DNA of 64,000 bases from NCBI RefSeq assembly GCF_038051925.1, contig NZ_CP150634.1, positions 744,001-808,000 of the forward strand, read 5' to 3'. Under the pieces are notes generated by a model. It searched no databases, had not been told where the DNA came from, and was given only the letters and a program-made list of their open reading frames with translations. Position numbers and translations under genes: made by a program. This DNA comes from Methylotuvimicrobium sp. KM2 (GTDB taxonomy: Bacteria; Pseudomonadota; Gammaproteobacteria; Methylococcales; Methylomonadaceae). This document shows positions 1-10,332 of the stretch, in pieces. Within the stretch, counting starts at the first letter, position 1; each line of letters begins with the position of its first letter.

Positions 1-3
1 GGA

Positions 4-175
4 GGCGCCGGGGTGCTCGGCAAAGGCTTTGCCAGCATGGAGCTGGCATAGAGCCTACATGGACGTATTCACCCAGCACCTAAATTCCATGGCCCATTGG
101 CTATGCTTAACCATCTGGGATAATTTAGGTGCTGGGTTCACGGCGTCCTTTGACGGGCACCCCGGTGCCGAATTT
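4..175. repeat. Inverted-repeat element, family R5
   Basis: A non-coding element downstream of hisD made of nested inverted repeats. The outer arms are GGCGCCGGGGTGC near position 4 and GCACCCCGGTGCC near 158-170. An inner pair, CAGCACCTAAATT (about 76) and AATTTAGGTGCTG (about 122), can form a long hairpin. Related pieces occur at 31985-32030, inside 34500-34580 and at 60800-60960, so this is a dispersed family. No ORF of note lies in it. Confidence 0.7.
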
Positions 176-228
176 TGATCTCCGATAAGTATATAAATCC
201 GGGGGATCTATGTGACAATTCCGAGCCG

Positions 229-1536
229 TTACGATTTGATTCTATATTCCGCCGATCGAGCATGCGCGGTTAAACTTTCTCCGCGAGCCAAAATCGAGGC
301 GGTTTTGCCTAGCGTATCGGCGCCGGTTTCCGAACAATTGATTAGACTCGAACGTTTTTGGAAGTCGTAAACGCCGAGCGGCGATGAAAACTTTGCCGTG
401 CCGGATGTCGGTAACACATGATTAGGTCCCGCACAATAATCGCCTAAAGCTTCTGCGGTATAGCGGCCCATGAAAATCGCGCCGGCATTGCGGATTTTCG
501 CACACAGCGAGTCCGGGTCGGCGACCGACAATTCGAGATGTTCCGGTGCGATACGGTTGGCGATTTCGGCGGCTTCATCGAGGCCGGCAGTCTTGATGAG
601 TGCGCCACGGCCGGACAGCGAAGCTTTAATGACTTCGGCGCGTTCCATTTCAGGCAATAATTTTAAGATGCTGCGCTCAACGGCGTCCAAATATTCGGCG
701 CTATCGGATAACAAGATCGATTGCGCATTTTCATCGTGCTCGGCTTGTGAAAACAAATCCATCGCAATCCAGTCCGGGTTAGTATGGCCGTCGCAAATGA
801 TTAATATCTCGGACGGTCCCGCGATCATGTCGATGCCGACTTGACCGAATACCAATTTCTTCGCGGTAGCAACATAGATATTGCCCGGGCCGACGATTTT
901 GCAGACGGCCGGAACGGTTTCGGTGCCGTATGCGAGAGCCGCGACCGCTTGCGCGCCGCCTATTGAAAAAGCCCGGTCGACGCCGGCCAGATAAGCTGCC
1001 GCCAATACCAGCTGATTGGATTCGCCTTGAGGGGTCGGCACGACCATGATTAATTCCGGAACGCCGGCAACCTTTGCCGGTATTGCATTCATCAATACCG
1101 AGGATGGATAAGCGGCTTTGCCGCCCGGAACATAAAGGCCGACTCGGTCCAACGGGGTGATTTTTTGGCCGAGTAGCGTGCCGTCTTCCTCGCTGAATTG
1201 CCAGGATGCCACGGTTTGTTTTTCGGCATAAGCGCGAATTCGCCGAGCGGCGGTATCGAGAGCTTCGGCTTGCATGCTGGGGAGAGAGTCCCAGGCGGCT
1301 TTTAGGGTTTCCTTGTTGATTTCCAGTTCGTTTGCCGCCTGAATGCTGCGTCGGTCGAAGCGATTCGTATAATCGATGACGGCTTGGTCGCCCGACTTTT
1401 TGACGGCGGCAATGATATCCAAGACTTGCTTTTGAATCTCGAAGTCGTCTTGTTCGTTCCAATCCAGCAAGGATTTCAGGCGGCGTTCGAAATCCAAGTC
1501 GACGGTATCGAGTCGGTTTATTGAAAAATCGGTCAT
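229..1536 (-). CDS. hisD: Histidinol dehydrogenase
   Basis: Catalyses the last two steps of histidine synthesis, L-histidinol to L-histidine with two NAD+, in the cytoplasm. The 435 residues match the usual length. Visible family features are the GGAQA segment at about 193-197, the GPGNIYV segment at 216-222, the zinc-ligand region SQAEHDE with Gln264 and His267, and the APEHLEL segment carrying the catalytic Glu-His pair. The ATG lies 4 nt after the hisG stop, so the two are almost certainly co-transcribed. It is the last gene of the mla-murA-hisG-hisD cluster; the R5 element follows it. Confidence 0.97.
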   Translation of the reverse strand: MTDFSINRLDTVDLDFERRLKSLLDWNEQDDFEIQKQVLDIIAAVKKSGDQAVIDYTNRFDRRSIQAANELEINKETLKAAWDSLPSMQAEALDTAARRIRAYAEKQTVASWQFSEEDGTLLGQKITPLDRVGLYVPGGKAAYPSSVLMNAIPAKVAGVPELIMVVPTPQGESNQLVLAAAYLAGVDRAFSIGGAQAVAALAYGTETVPAVCKIVGPGNIYVATAKKLVFGQVGIDMIAGPSEILIICDGHTNPDWIAMDLFSQAEHDENAQSILLSDSAEYLDAVERSILKLLPEMERAEVIKASLSGRGALIKTAGLDEAAEIANRIAPEHLELSVADPDSLCAKIRNAGAIFMGRYTAEALGDYCAGPNHVLPTSGTAKFSSPLGVYDFQKRSSLINCSETGADTLGKTASILARGESLTAHARSAEYRIKS

Positions 1537-1540
1537 GGAG

Positions 1541-2167
1541 TTACCTCTTGGCCAGGGTTTTTTCGAATTGATCGAGCAGGGATTGGATGGCTTGGTGTTT
1601 CATCTTCATTGCGGCTTTATTGACGACCAGTCTCGAGCTGATGTTCATGATCAAGTCGCGCGGCTCGAGTCCGTTGGCTTTTAGGGTGTTGCCGGTATCG
1701 ACCAGGTCGACGATGCAGTCGGCGAGACCGACCAATGGCGCAAGCTCCATCGATCCGTAAAGTTTGATGATGTCGGCTTGTATGCCCAATTCCGCGAAAT
1801 ATTTCTTGGCGGTTTTGACATACTTAGTCGCAACTCGCACGCGGCGTGAAATATCCGGCGCGTCCTTATGTGCCGCAGTCATCAGCCGGCAGGTTGCAAT
1901 ATTCAAATCCAATGGCTCGTAAAGGCTTTCGGCTCCGTGTTCGAGCAGAACGTCTTTGCCGGCGATCCCCATGTCGGCCGCGCCGTATTCGACGAAAGTC
2001 GGTACATCGGTGGCGCGGATGATCACCAATTGCACATCGTCACGGGTGGTTTGCAAAATCAATTTACGGCTGGTTTTCGGATCGTCGACCGGACGGATGC
2101 CGGCCTCTTCCAGTAAAGGCAGTGCTTCTTCGTAGATTCGGCCTTTCGATACGGCGATAGTTAACAT
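1541..2167 (-). CDS. hisG: ATP phosphoribosyltransferase, short form
   Basis: First and committed step of histidine synthesis, joining ATP and PRPP. The protein has 208 residues, so it is the short form that lacks the C-terminal regulatory domain; short HisG enzymes work with the HisZ regulatory subunit, which is not in this window. It begins [11 protein letters not shown], as is typical, and has the PRPP-binding segment [14 protein letters not shown] near residues 155-168. It sits 9 nt downstream of murA and 4 nt upstream of hisD. Confidence 0.96.
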   Translation of the reverse strand: MLTIAVSKGRIYEEALPLLEEAGIRPVDDPKTSRKLILQTTRDDVQLVIIRATDVPTFVEYGAADMGIAGKDVLLEHGAESLYEPLDLNIATCRLMTAAHKDAPDISRRVRVATKYVKTAKKYFAELGIQADIIKLYGSMELAPLVGLADCIVDLVDTGNTLKANGLEPRDLIMNISSRLVVNKAAMKMKHQAIQSLLDQFEKTLAKR

Positions 2168-2176
2168 GTTAAAACC

Positions 2177-3475
<1,299 letters not shown>

Positions 3476-3790
3476 CTATTCGGGCAGGGCGGCGGCAAAG
3501 TATTCGGTGGTTTCCAGGCCGCTTAATTTTGCCAGTGTCAAAAGTTGTTCGGGGATGTTTCGGAATTTAAGTTCAATCCGGTTGTCGCGGGCGAATTTAA
3601 TCCACTCGATCAATAATGCCAAGCCGCCGCTGTCAGTGTTCGTTACCTGCGCAAGATCGATGGTTACCGATGGTGCCGACTTTAAAAATGCTAACGATTC
3701 GACGGTTTTTTTATCGATGCTGACGAAGGTTAGATCGCCTGCTACAGAAAATATGCCGGGGCTTTGTTGGGTGATATTAATCGCGCTCAC
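3476..3790 (-). CDS. mlaB: STAS-domain phospholipid transport protein MlaB
   Basis: Small cytoplasmic STAS-domain subunit of the Mla ABC complex, which moves phospholipids between inner and outer membrane and helps keep the outer membrane asymmetric. There are 104 residues with a GTG start. The STAS core is seen in VTIDLAQVTNTDSGGLALLIEW (split by its conserved TDSGGLALL helix start). The gene starts 4 nt after the mlaD stop, so the periplasmic carrier gene mlaC, usually found between them, is missing here. Confidence 0.9.
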   Translation of the reverse strand: MSAINITQQSPGIFSVAGDLTFVSIDKKTVESLAFLKSAPSVTIDLAQVTNTDSGGLALLIEWIKFARDNRIELKFRNIPEQLLTLAKLSGLETTEYFAAALPE

Positions 3791-3794
3791 CGTT

Positions 3795-4256
3795 TTATTC
3801 TTCCGCTTTTTGGAACAAGAATCGGCCTATCACTTCCTCGAGTACGATTGCGGATTGCGTGATTTCGATTCGGTCGCCGTTTTTTAGATAATCGAAAGAG
3901 CCGCCTGGATCGAGGTTGATGTATTGTTCGCCTAAAAGTCCCGCAGTGTAGATCGTAGCCGAGGAATCCTCCGGCAAGGTATCGTATTTCGATTCGATGC
4001 TCATTTCCACGACCGATTCGTAAGTCTCTTTATCGATATAAATGTTGCTAACGCGACCGATTCGAACGCCCGCGACCGAGACCGGAGATTTTACTTTAAG
4101 GCCGCCTGAATTGCTAAAACGCGCGGTGATGACATAGGTATCAGCGGGCATGAAGGATCGAATATTACTGACTTGCAAAGACAGAAAAAATAGGGCGACG
4201 ATACCGGCCGCGACGAACAGTCCGACCAATGTATCCTGGGTGCGGGTATGCTGCAT
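3795..4256 (-). CDS. mlaD: MCE-domain phospholipid transport protein MlaD
   Basis: Membrane-anchored MCE protein that forms a hexameric ring above the MlaFE transporter in the periplasm. The start chosen is the ATG at 4256 (MQHTRTQ), because GGAGAC lies about 8 nt upstream; a TTG 15 nt earlier is possible. This gives 153 residues: one transmembrane helix at about 10-30 (LVGLFVAAGIVALFFLS), then an MCE domain with the SVAGVRIGRVSNI and LLGEQYINLDPGG segments. It is tightly coupled to mlaE, whose stop is 1 nt away. Confidence 0.93.
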   Translation of the reverse strand: MQHTRTQDTLVGLFVAAGIVALFFLSLQVSNIRSFMPADTYVITARFSNSGGLKVKSPVSVAGVRIGRVSNIYIDKETYESVVEMSIESKYDTLPEDSSATIYTAGLLGEQYINLDPGGSFDYLKNGDRIEITQSAIVLEEVIGRFLFQKAEE

Positions 4257-4257
4257 G

Positions 4258-5040
4258 CTAAATGTCTCCAAACATCATGGCGGTTAAAATAAAGTCCAGG
4301 CCGAGTATGGCGAATGCGGAATTGACCACGGTGCGGGTTGTCGCGCGGCTAACGCCTTCCGCGGTCGGGACGGCATCGTAACCTTCGAATAATGCGATCC
4401 AAGTGGCGGCAAAACCGAAGACTATGCTTTTAATGACGCCGTTGACAATATCGTCATAAAAATCCAGGTTTGCTTGCATTTGCGACCAATAAGAGCCGTC
4501 ATCGACTCCGAGTAGCCCGACGCCAACCATATGCCCGCCAAGAATGCCGACCATGCTGAATAATGCCGCCAACAGGGGCATCGACAGGAAACCCGCGAAA
4601 AAGCGTGGCGAAATGATGCGGTTGACCGGGTCGACCGCCATCATTTCCATGCCGGATAATTGTTCGGTCGCTTTCATCAGGCCGATTTCGGCAGTCAGGG
4701 CCGATCCTGCGCGTCCGGCGAACAGCAAAGCGGTAACCACAGGGCCAAGTTCTCTAACCAGTGATGCCGCTACCATGATGCCAAGTGCTTCCTCCGAACC
4801 AAAATCCGACAGTATGTTGTAACCCTGAAGCCCTAAGACCATGCCGACGAACAGACCGGATATCGTTATGATCAAGAAGGTCAGTACGCCGACCGAATGA
4901 AGTTGGTTAAGCAGTAACCTGGGTCTTAGTGCGACATCCACAATGCCGGTCAACGTGTGGCCGAGAAAGAACGTGGCTCGACCGAGTTTGGCGAAATTGG
5001 TGCGGGTCGATGAGCCCAATTGTTGTAAAAAATGCAGCAT
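4258..5040 (-). CDS. mlaE: Mla ABC transporter permease
   Basis: Integral inner-membrane permease of the Mla phospholipid transporter. It has 260 residues with about five to six hydrophobic segments and the family-typical stretches GMVLGLQGYNIL, LVRELGPVVTALLFAGRAGSA and GLMKATEQLSGMEMMAVDP. It starts 1 nt after the mlaF stop and runs into mlaD, so mlaF, mlaE and mlaD form one translation-coupled unit. Confidence 0.95.
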   Translation of the reverse strand: MLHFLQQLGSSTRTNFAKLGRATFFLGHTLTGIVDVALRPRLLLNQLHSVGVLTFLIITISGLFVGMVLGLQGYNILSDFGSEEALGIMVAASLVRELGPVVTALLFAGRAGSALTAEIGLMKATEQLSGMEMMAVDPVNRIISPRFFAGFLSMPLLAALFSMVGILGGHMVGVGLLGVDDGSYWSQMQANLDFYDDIVNGVIKSIVFGFAATWIALFEGYDAVPTAEGVSRATTRTVVNSAFAILGLDFILTAMMFGDI

Positions 5041-5041
5041 G

Positions 5042-5983
5042 TTAATCCTCGCGGTGATAGCGCGAACGTCCGCGTTTACGGGAAGGCATTTTTTTCAATC
5101 CCTTAGCGTTCAAGGATTCGTCTGTTTTTTTAGTTTCTTGTTTGACAGCGATTCGAGACGGCGATCGGGCGGAAGTCAGCAGGTCTTCGATGTAATTCGG
5201 TGCGGGATAATGGAAATGCACGGGACCGTCCGGATCGCCTTTCATAAACTGCTGAACCCATGCCGATTCCGATGCGTCGATTTCCTTTGGGGTGCCTTGA
5301 CCTGCGATTTTGCCGTCGGAAATAACGTAAATATAGTCCGCGATTGCCGAGGTTTCCGCGACGTCGTGGGATACGATAATGCTGGTAAGTCCTAATGTGG
5401 TATTGAGTGATTTGATCAAATGAACGAGTGCGCCCATCGAAATCGGATCTTGCCCGGTAAACGGTTCGTCGTAGAGGATCATCATCGGGTCTAGCGCGAT
5501 TGCACGGGCGAGCGCCACGCGTCTGGCCATGCCGCCGGAAAGTTCGTTCGGCATTAGATTTCGGGCGCCGCGCAGACCGACGGCTTGGAGTTTCATAAAT
5601 ACCAAGGTCCGGATCATCGACTCTGTCAAATGCGTGTGTTCGCGAAGCGGAAACGCGACATTGTCATAGACATTGATATCGGTTAATAATGCGCCACTTT
5701 GAAACAGCATGCCTATGCGTTTGCGTAAATTAAATAATTCTTTGCGCCGCAATTGATGAACGTCGAGTCCATCGACGACGATAGAGCCTTGTTCCGGGAT
5801 AAGTTGTCCGCCAATCAATTTGAGCAGCGTGGTTTTGCCCGTGCCGCTAGGGCCCATGATCGCGGTAATTTTGCCGCGCGCGATATCGAGAGAAATATCG
5901 TCGAATATTTTTCTGTTGCCGCGCGAAAATGAAAGGTTACGGACGGATATTAAACTGTCGGCCGAGATATCGCTGTTATCCAT
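5042..5983 (-). CDS. mlaF: Mla ABC transporter ATPase
   Basis: Cytoplasmic ATPase of the Mla complex. From the ATG at 5983 it has 313 residues; a TTG at 6034 would add 17. Walker A is GPSGTGKT at about 44-51, the signature is LSGGMARR, and Walker B is MILYDEPFTGQD, followed by a H-loop SHDV. The protein is longer than typical MlaF (about 270) because of a basic C-terminal tail of roughly 45 residues (KKTDESLNAKG, SRKRGRSRYHRED) with no recognised domain. First gene of the minus-strand operon; diverges from the caxA-like gene across a repeat-rich gap. Confidence 0.94.
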   Translation of the reverse strand: MDNSDISADSLISVRNLSFSRGNRKIFDDISLDIARGKITAIMGPSGTGKTTLLKLIGGQLIPEQGSIVVDGLDVHQLRRKELFNLRKRIGMLFQSGALLTDINVYDNVAFPLREHTHLTESMIRTLVFMKLQAVGLRGARNLMPNELSGGMARRVALARAIALDPMMILYDEPFTGQDPISMGALVHLIKSLNTTLGLTSIIVSHDVAETSAIADYIYVISDGKIAGQGTPKEIDASESAWVQQFMKGDPDGPVHFHYPAPNYIEDLLTSARSPSRIAVKQETKKTDESLNAKGLKKMPSRKRGRSRYHRED

Positions 5984-6098
5984 GCCTGATGATAACCCTG
6001 TCGGAAAATCTAAACCGAGTATTTTGGCCGACAAGCGAAGGTTAAGTCAACTAATTGCAGGATTTATTAGTGAGTGGTTAGTGGTAAGCAGTAAACAG

Positions 6099-6182
6099 TG
6101 AATAGTGAATAGTGAATAGGGAATAGGGAATAGGGAATAGGGAATAGGGAATAGGGAATAGGGAATAGGGAATAGGGAATAG
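6099..6182. repeat. Heptanucleotide tandem repeat (12 units)
   Basis: Twelve consecutive 7-bp units: three TGAATAG followed by nine GGAATAG, then a degenerate unit. The array lies about 115 bp upstream of mlaF on its 5' side. Read on the minus strand it stays open in all frames and gives the repeating peptide SLFPIPY, which explains a spurious 89-codon ORF. A short perfect array like this is prone to slippage. Confidence 0.95.
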
Positions 6183-6225
6183 GGAATGGAGCGGAAAGTG
6201 CGATCTCGGGGTGATTTTTCACACC

Positions 6226-6530
6226 CCCTATCGTTCCCACGCTCCAGCGTGGGAATGCAGCCCGAGACGCTCTAGCGTCTCGTACCGCTGGAGCTGTACT
6301 CAGGCATTCCCACGCAGAGCACTCATCGTTATACATAATTCAAAAATTACTGTTTTTCTGGTTCCCACGGTCCTCCGTGGGAACCCGTACCTTGGCTGTC
6401 GAAACCAGATCGGTATGCGTTCCCACACTGGAGCGATGGGAGCGAGGAAAACTCTCCCCCAGCCACTCTTTTTCAAAGAGGGGAGTAAAACTCCAAGAAC
6501 CTTAACTTAATGGCATTGACGCAGAGCATG
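6226..6530. repeat. Intergenic repeat cluster between mlaF and the antiporter gene
   Basis: Contains a hairpin block with TCCCACGCTCCAGCGTGGGA at about 6234, a second hairpin GACGCTCTAGCGTC, a fragment of the R2 terminal repeat (CTCATCGTTATACAT, 6321-6335), one complete copy of the two-hairpin R1 element (about 6356-6449, GGTTCCCACGGTCCTCCGTG core) and the R1-associated tail with CTCTTTTTCAAAGAGG (to about 6530). No gene is seen in 6035-6758. The shared promoter region of the two divergent operons must lie here. Confidence 0.8.
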
Positions 6531-6758
6531 AGAACGAGAATGGCTGTGGGATTGAATACTCACTTCTCGGGAGGTTATTCGGTCGAGATGCCTCTGTAAA
6601 CGATTCTCTGCTGCCGGCTTACCGCTTACTTAATAAACGACGAACCGCCTTATAGATCGGTAAATATTTTAGGTTTTATCCTTACAGAGTTAAGCGTGCT
6701 AGGGACAGCGGCGTCTTAATCGTGTCATAATGCGCCAATTTTGCCCTCTTTAAATCTT

Positions 6759-7724
6759 ATGTGGTGCGATTCTATCGTTTTGATTGCAAGCTTGGCGTTA
6801 ATGGTGTATTCGGCGGATACATTTGTCGATGGCGCGGCAGCGATTGCACAAAATTGGGGCGTTTCGACCTTGTTAATCGGTTTGACTGTGGTTGGTTTCG
6901 GGACTTCGATTCCCGAGGTGTTGGTTTCAGGTTTAGCATCATGGCAAGGTAGTTCAGGCCTTGCCGTCGGCAACGCCTTGGGGTCGAATATCGCGAATAT
7001 CGGGCTAATATTAGGTTGTTGCGCACTAATCATGCCGTTGACTTTTCGGACAAAACTGTTATGCAGGGAGTTGCAGCTCTTATTAATAACAAGTTTATTG
7101 TGCTTCGGTCTTGCTTTTGACGGGTTGTCGCGGAGCGACGGCATTATTTTATTGGTCGCACTGGTATGTTTTATTGCTTGGTTGGTTCGAAATGGGCTTG
7201 ATCAATCAAAAAACGGCGATTTTAACGATACATCGGCAATGCCATTACCGATGTGTTCTATGCGATTAGCCTGGTTTATTACGATTATCGGTTTGTTGGG
7301 ACTGTTAATCAGTTCGAGACTCCTGGTGTTGGCTTCGGTCAATATTGCGAATGCATTAGGTGTCAGCGATTTGGTTATCGGCTTGACGCTAGTCGCAATG
7401 GGAACGAGTTTGCCGGAGCTGGCGGCATCGGCGGCGAGCGTATTAAAGCGGCAGACCGATTTAGCGGTCGGCAATGTGATCGGTTCGAATATGTATAATT
7501 TGCTGGCTGTTTATTCGTTGCCGGGATTGATTGCACCAGGACCGGTGGATGAGAGTGTTTTGTCTCGGGATTTTCCGATGATGTTGGCATTGACATTGGC
7601 GTTTTTTGTATTCGCATTCGGTTTTTTCAAATCGGGGAGAATCAATCGATGGGAGGGGTTGTTTTTGCTATCAAGCTACGGCGCTTATCAATGGCTGGTA
7701 TTTAAAAGTACAATCACAGGTTAG
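6759..7724 (+). CDS. Calcium/sodium (cation) antiporter, YrbG/CaxA family
   Basis: Inner-membrane antiporter of the Ca2+:cation antiporter superfamily. The ATG at 6759 gives 321 residues; a TTG six codons upstream is also open. Two homologous Na/Ca-exchange halves are visible, each with an alpha repeat: GFGTSIPEVLVSGLAS followed by GNALGSNIANIGLILG (residues about 45-85), and AMGTSLPELAASAAS followed by GNVIGSNMYNLLAVY (about 215-250). About ten hydrophobic helices are seen. It heads the kdsD-kdsC-lpt-rpoN cluster, the same place yrbG has in E. coli; its role there is not established. Confidence 0.92.
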   Translation: MWCDSIVLIASLALMVYSADTFVDGAAAIAQNWGVSTLLIGLTVVGFGTSIPEVLVSGLASWQGSSGLAVGNALGSNIANIGLILGCCALIMPLTFRTKLLCRELQLLLITSLLCFGLAFDGLSRSDGIILLVALVCFIAWLVRNGLDQSKNGDFNDTSAMPLPMCSMRLAWFITIIGLLGLLISSRLLVLASVNIANALGVSDLVIGLTLVAMGTSLPELAASAASVLKRQTDLAVGNVIGSNMYNLLAVYSLPGLIAPGPVDESVLSRDFPMMLALTLAFFVFAFGFFKSGRINRWEGLFLLSSYGAYQWLVFKSTITG

Positions 7725-7734
7725 AGCGCATAAT

Positions 7735-8712
7735 ATGATGATTCATGAACCCGAATTGCGAAAGCTGGCCTTGGCGGTTATTCAGGTCGAGGGCGATGCT
7801 GTTACTGCTTTGGCGGAACGGATCGATGACGATTTTATTTTGGCTTGTCGTTTAATGTTTAATTGCAAAGGGCGAGTTGTTGTGACCGGAATGGGTAAAT
7901 CCGGCCATATTGCCGGTAAAATTGCCGCTACTTTAGCGAGTACCGGGACGCCGGCTTTTTTTGTGCATCCCGGTGAGGCCAGTCATGGCGACCTAGGCAT
8001 GATAACTGCTCAGGATGTAGTCCTGGCCCTCTCTAACTCGGGAGAAACCGGCGAAGTCATTACCATTTTACCGATCATCAAACGCATCGGCGTGCCTTTG
8101 ATAGCGATGACCGGCAATCGCGAATCGACATTGGCGAAATTCGCCACGGCGCATATCGATGTTAGCGTTCGTCAAGAGGCCTGTCCTTTAGGGTTGGCGC
8201 CGACTTCCAGTACGACCGCGGCGTTGGTGATGGGCGATGCTCTTGCGGTTTCGCTGCTGGAGGCAAGAGGATTTACTCGAGATGATTTTGCATTGTCGCA
8301 TCCAGGGGGGAGTTTAGGGCGGCGTTTGTTGTTGATGGTCAGCGATATCATGCATATCGGCGATGAAATTCCGATTGTTCCGGAAACGGCTCTGATTACC
8401 GAAGCCTTGTTGGAAATGACCGAGAAAAAAATGGGCATGACCGTGATTGTCGATCGCTTCGGCAAGAGCGCCGGCATCTTTACCGATGGCGATTTGAGAC
8501 GATTCTTGGAAAAAAGTCACGATGTGCACGGAACGCGTATCGGTGAAGCGATGACTCGAAACTTTACCGCGATCGACGCCGATATTCTAGCTGCCGAAGC
8601 GATGCAGATCATGCAGCAAAAAAAAATCAATGCCTTGATCGTTAATGATGAATCTCACAAACCGGTCGGTGCATTAAGTATGCATGACTTGATTCATGCC
8701 GGAATTGTCTAA
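7735..8712 (+). CDS. kdsD: D-arabinose 5-phosphate isomerase
   Basis: Interconverts ribulose 5-phosphate and arabinose 5-phosphate, the first step toward the lipopolysaccharide sugar KDO. The start at 7735 (MMIHEPELRK) gives 325 residues. There is an N-terminal SIS domain with GMGKSGHIAGKIAATLASTG and HPGEASHGDLGMI (about residues 45-90), followed by two CBS domains (from about 200; IMHIGDEIPIV and MTRNFTAIDAD). It follows the antiporter after 10 nt and precedes kdsC. Confidence 0.96.
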   Translation: MMIHEPELRKLALAVIQVEGDAVTALAERIDDDFILACRLMFNCKGRVVVTGMGKSGHIAGKIAATLASTGTPAFFVHPGEASHGDLGMITAQDVVLALSNSGETGEVITILPIIKRIGVPLIAMTGNRESTLAKFATAHIDVSVRQEACPLGLAPTSSTTAALVMGDALAVSLLEARGFTRDDFALSHPGGSLGRRLLLMVSDIMHIGDEIPIVPETALITEALLEMTEKKMGMTVIVDRFGKSAGIFTDGDLRRFLEKSHDVHGTRIGEAMTRNFTAIDADILAAEAMQIMQQKKINALIVNDESHKPVGALSMHDLIHAGIV

Positions 8713-8728
8713 TATCAGGAGCCGAAAA

Positions 8729-9253
8729 ATGCAAAACATATTGGCCAAAGCCGCCCGGCTGAAATTATTGATTCTCGATGTTGACGGCGTACTGACCGAT
8801 GGCCGCTTGTTTTTCGATAACCAAGGCATTGAATATAAATGTTTTCATGCCCGGGATGGTCACGGAATAAAATTACTGCGTCAAACCGGTGTCGAAGTGG
8901 CGGTGATTTCCGGGCGAAAGTCGAATTCGGTGGCTTTGCGGATGAAAAACCTCGGGATAGCGCATGTTTACCAAGGGTATGAAAATAAAATTACGGCCTT
9001 TGAGGAGCTTGTTCAAACATTGGCTATCGATCCGGCCGAAGCGGCACATGTTGGCGACGACTTGCTGGATTTGCCGATCATGTCGCGGGTCGGTTTGGCG
9101 ATTGCGGTCGAGGACGCGAACTTTGCCGTCAAGCAACGCGCGCACTGGTGTACGACGCTGCCGGGCGGTCAAGGTGCGGTCAGGGAGGTGTGCGATTTGA
9201 TTATGCAGGCGCAGGGGACTTTTGCTGCCGTTCTTGAAGAGTATTTGTCTTAA
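8729..9253 (+). CDS. kdsC: 3-deoxy-D-manno-octulosonate 8-phosphate phosphatase
   Basis: HAD-family phosphatase that removes phosphate from KDO 8-phosphate. The start at ATG 8729 is chosen because AGGAG lies about 9 nt upstream; the longer reading frame overlaps kdsD. 174 residues. Motif I is LDVDGVLTDG (about 14-23), motif II is VISGRKS, and motif III/IV is GDDLLDLPIMSRVGLAIAV. Lack of a cap domain and the length fit the tetrameric C0 HAD subfamily. Sits between kdsD and lptC. Confidence 0.97.
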   Translation: MQNILAKAARLKLLILDVDGVLTDGRLFFDNQGIEYKCFHARDGHGIKLLRQTGVEVAVISGRKSNSVALRMKNLGIAHVYQGYENKITAFEELVQTLAIDPAEAAHVGDDLLDLPIMSRVGLAIAVEDANFAVKQRAHWCTTLPGGQGAVREVCDLIMQAQGTFAAVLEEYLS

Positions 9254-9256
9254 GTT

Positions 9257-9826
9257 ATGCCGGAAAGCAATATTCGACTCTACATTTATGGTGTATTGCT
9301 GGCGATTGTAAGTTGGTGGTTGTTACAGTTGACGGCAGTTGATGAAGAAGTCATAGCGCTCGAGAAATCTCCTCATACCGTGGATTATTTTAGTACCGGC
9401 TATGCTAAATGGGAGATGGATGTTACCGGTCGGCTCAAGAGCAAATTGGTTGCCGATACCTTGACGCACTATAATGACGACGGAACCACGCACCTGCAGA
9501 AGCCGGTTATGACAATTATGAATCCGGACGTCCCGCCTTGGGTGATCCAGTCGGAAACCGGAATTGTTTCGAGCGATAAGAAACTTATTCTGATGAATGG
9601 AAAAGCTGTTGTGGCTAGAGAGGCTGGGCCCGGTTCCAGGGCGATGAAAATCAATAGTTCGAATTTGCGGGTTCAGCCGGAGATTAATTACGCGGAAACC
9701 GATGAATGGGCTGAGTTGCTTAGTCCTCCGAACAGGACGGAAGGTATAGGGATGAAACTCTATTACAGCGCGCCTATCCGGATAGAGTTGTTTTCCAAGG
9801 TTAGAGGGAAATATGAGACAAAATAA
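9257..9826 (+). CDS. lptC: LPS export protein LptC
   Basis: Bitopic inner-membrane protein of the Lpt bridge, passing lipopolysaccharide from LptB2FG to LptA. 189 residues: a single N-terminal transmembrane helix (IYGVLLAIVSWWLLQL, about 8-23) followed by a periplasmic LptC/OstA-like beta-jellyroll with DYFSTGYAKWEMDVTG and VQSETGIVSSDKKLILMNGKAV. Its end overlaps lptA by 14 nt, which supports translational coupling. Confidence 0.93.
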   Translation: MPESNIRLYIYGVLLAIVSWWLLQLTAVDEEVIALEKSPHTVDYFSTGYAKWEMDVTGRLKSKLVADTLTHYNDDGTTHLQKPVMTIMNPDVPPWVIQSETGIVSSDKKLILMNGKAVVAREAGPGSRAMKINSSNLRVQPEINYAETDEWAELLSPPNRTEGIGMKLYYSAPIRIELFSKVRGKYETK

Positions 9827-10325
9827 CCATAAAAAAACCTGTTACGGGATCATTTTTTCGATTTTAATCGCTTATAGTTCGTCCGGTTTGGCGTTGAAAA
9901 GCGATTCCGACCAACCGATTTATATCGATTCTAACGCGGCAACCTACGACGATAATGCCGGGGTTAGTATTTACACGGGAAATGTTGTTTCGACCCAAGG
10001 TAGTCTTAAGGTTTGGTCCGATAAATTAGTTGTATATTTTAAAGACGGCGATGTCGATAAGTTGGTTGCGACCGGAAAACCGGCCCGTTTTCAGCAAACC
10101 CCCGATAACGGAGGCGATATCACCGGTAAGGCGTTGACCGGCGAATATTATCCCAAGCAGAATTTATTGATATTGATCAAGGAAGCCGTGGTTTGGCAAG
10201 AGGGCAATACCTATGCGAGCGACATCATTCGTTACGACAGTCGAAACGCGATTGTCAAAGCGGGCGATCAGGAATCCGATGCCAAGCGGGTTCGCGTTAT
10301 ATTAAAGCCTAAATCGGAAAAATGA
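9813..10325 (+). CDS. lptA: LPS transport periplasmic protein LptA
   Basis: Periplasmic bridge protein for lipopolysaccharide transport. 170 residues with an N-terminal signal peptide (basic MRQNNHKK, hydrophobic core [15 protein letters not shown], cleavage likely after ALA near residue 27) and an OstA/LptA domain with the typical [21 protein letters not shown] opening. Overlaps lptC and is followed 7 nt later by lptB. Confidence 0.95.
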   Translation: MRQNNHKKTCYGIIFSILIAYSSSGLALKSDSDQPIYIDSNAATYDDNAGVSIYTGNVVSTQGSLKVWSDKLVVYFKDGDVDKLVATGKPARFQQTPDNGGDITGKALTGEYYPKQNLLILIKEAVVWQEGNTYASDIIRYDSRNAIVKAGDQESDAKRVRVILKPKSEK

Positions 10326-10332
10326 TAAAAAT

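Noticed and set aside
6099..6182. Possible CRISPR-like array
   Set aside because: The 7-bp units are directly adjacent with no spacers, and no cas gene is present.
6067..6336. Minus-strand ORF with SLFPIPY repeats
   Set aside because: Entirely explained by translation of the 7-bp tandem array and adjacent hairpin repeats.
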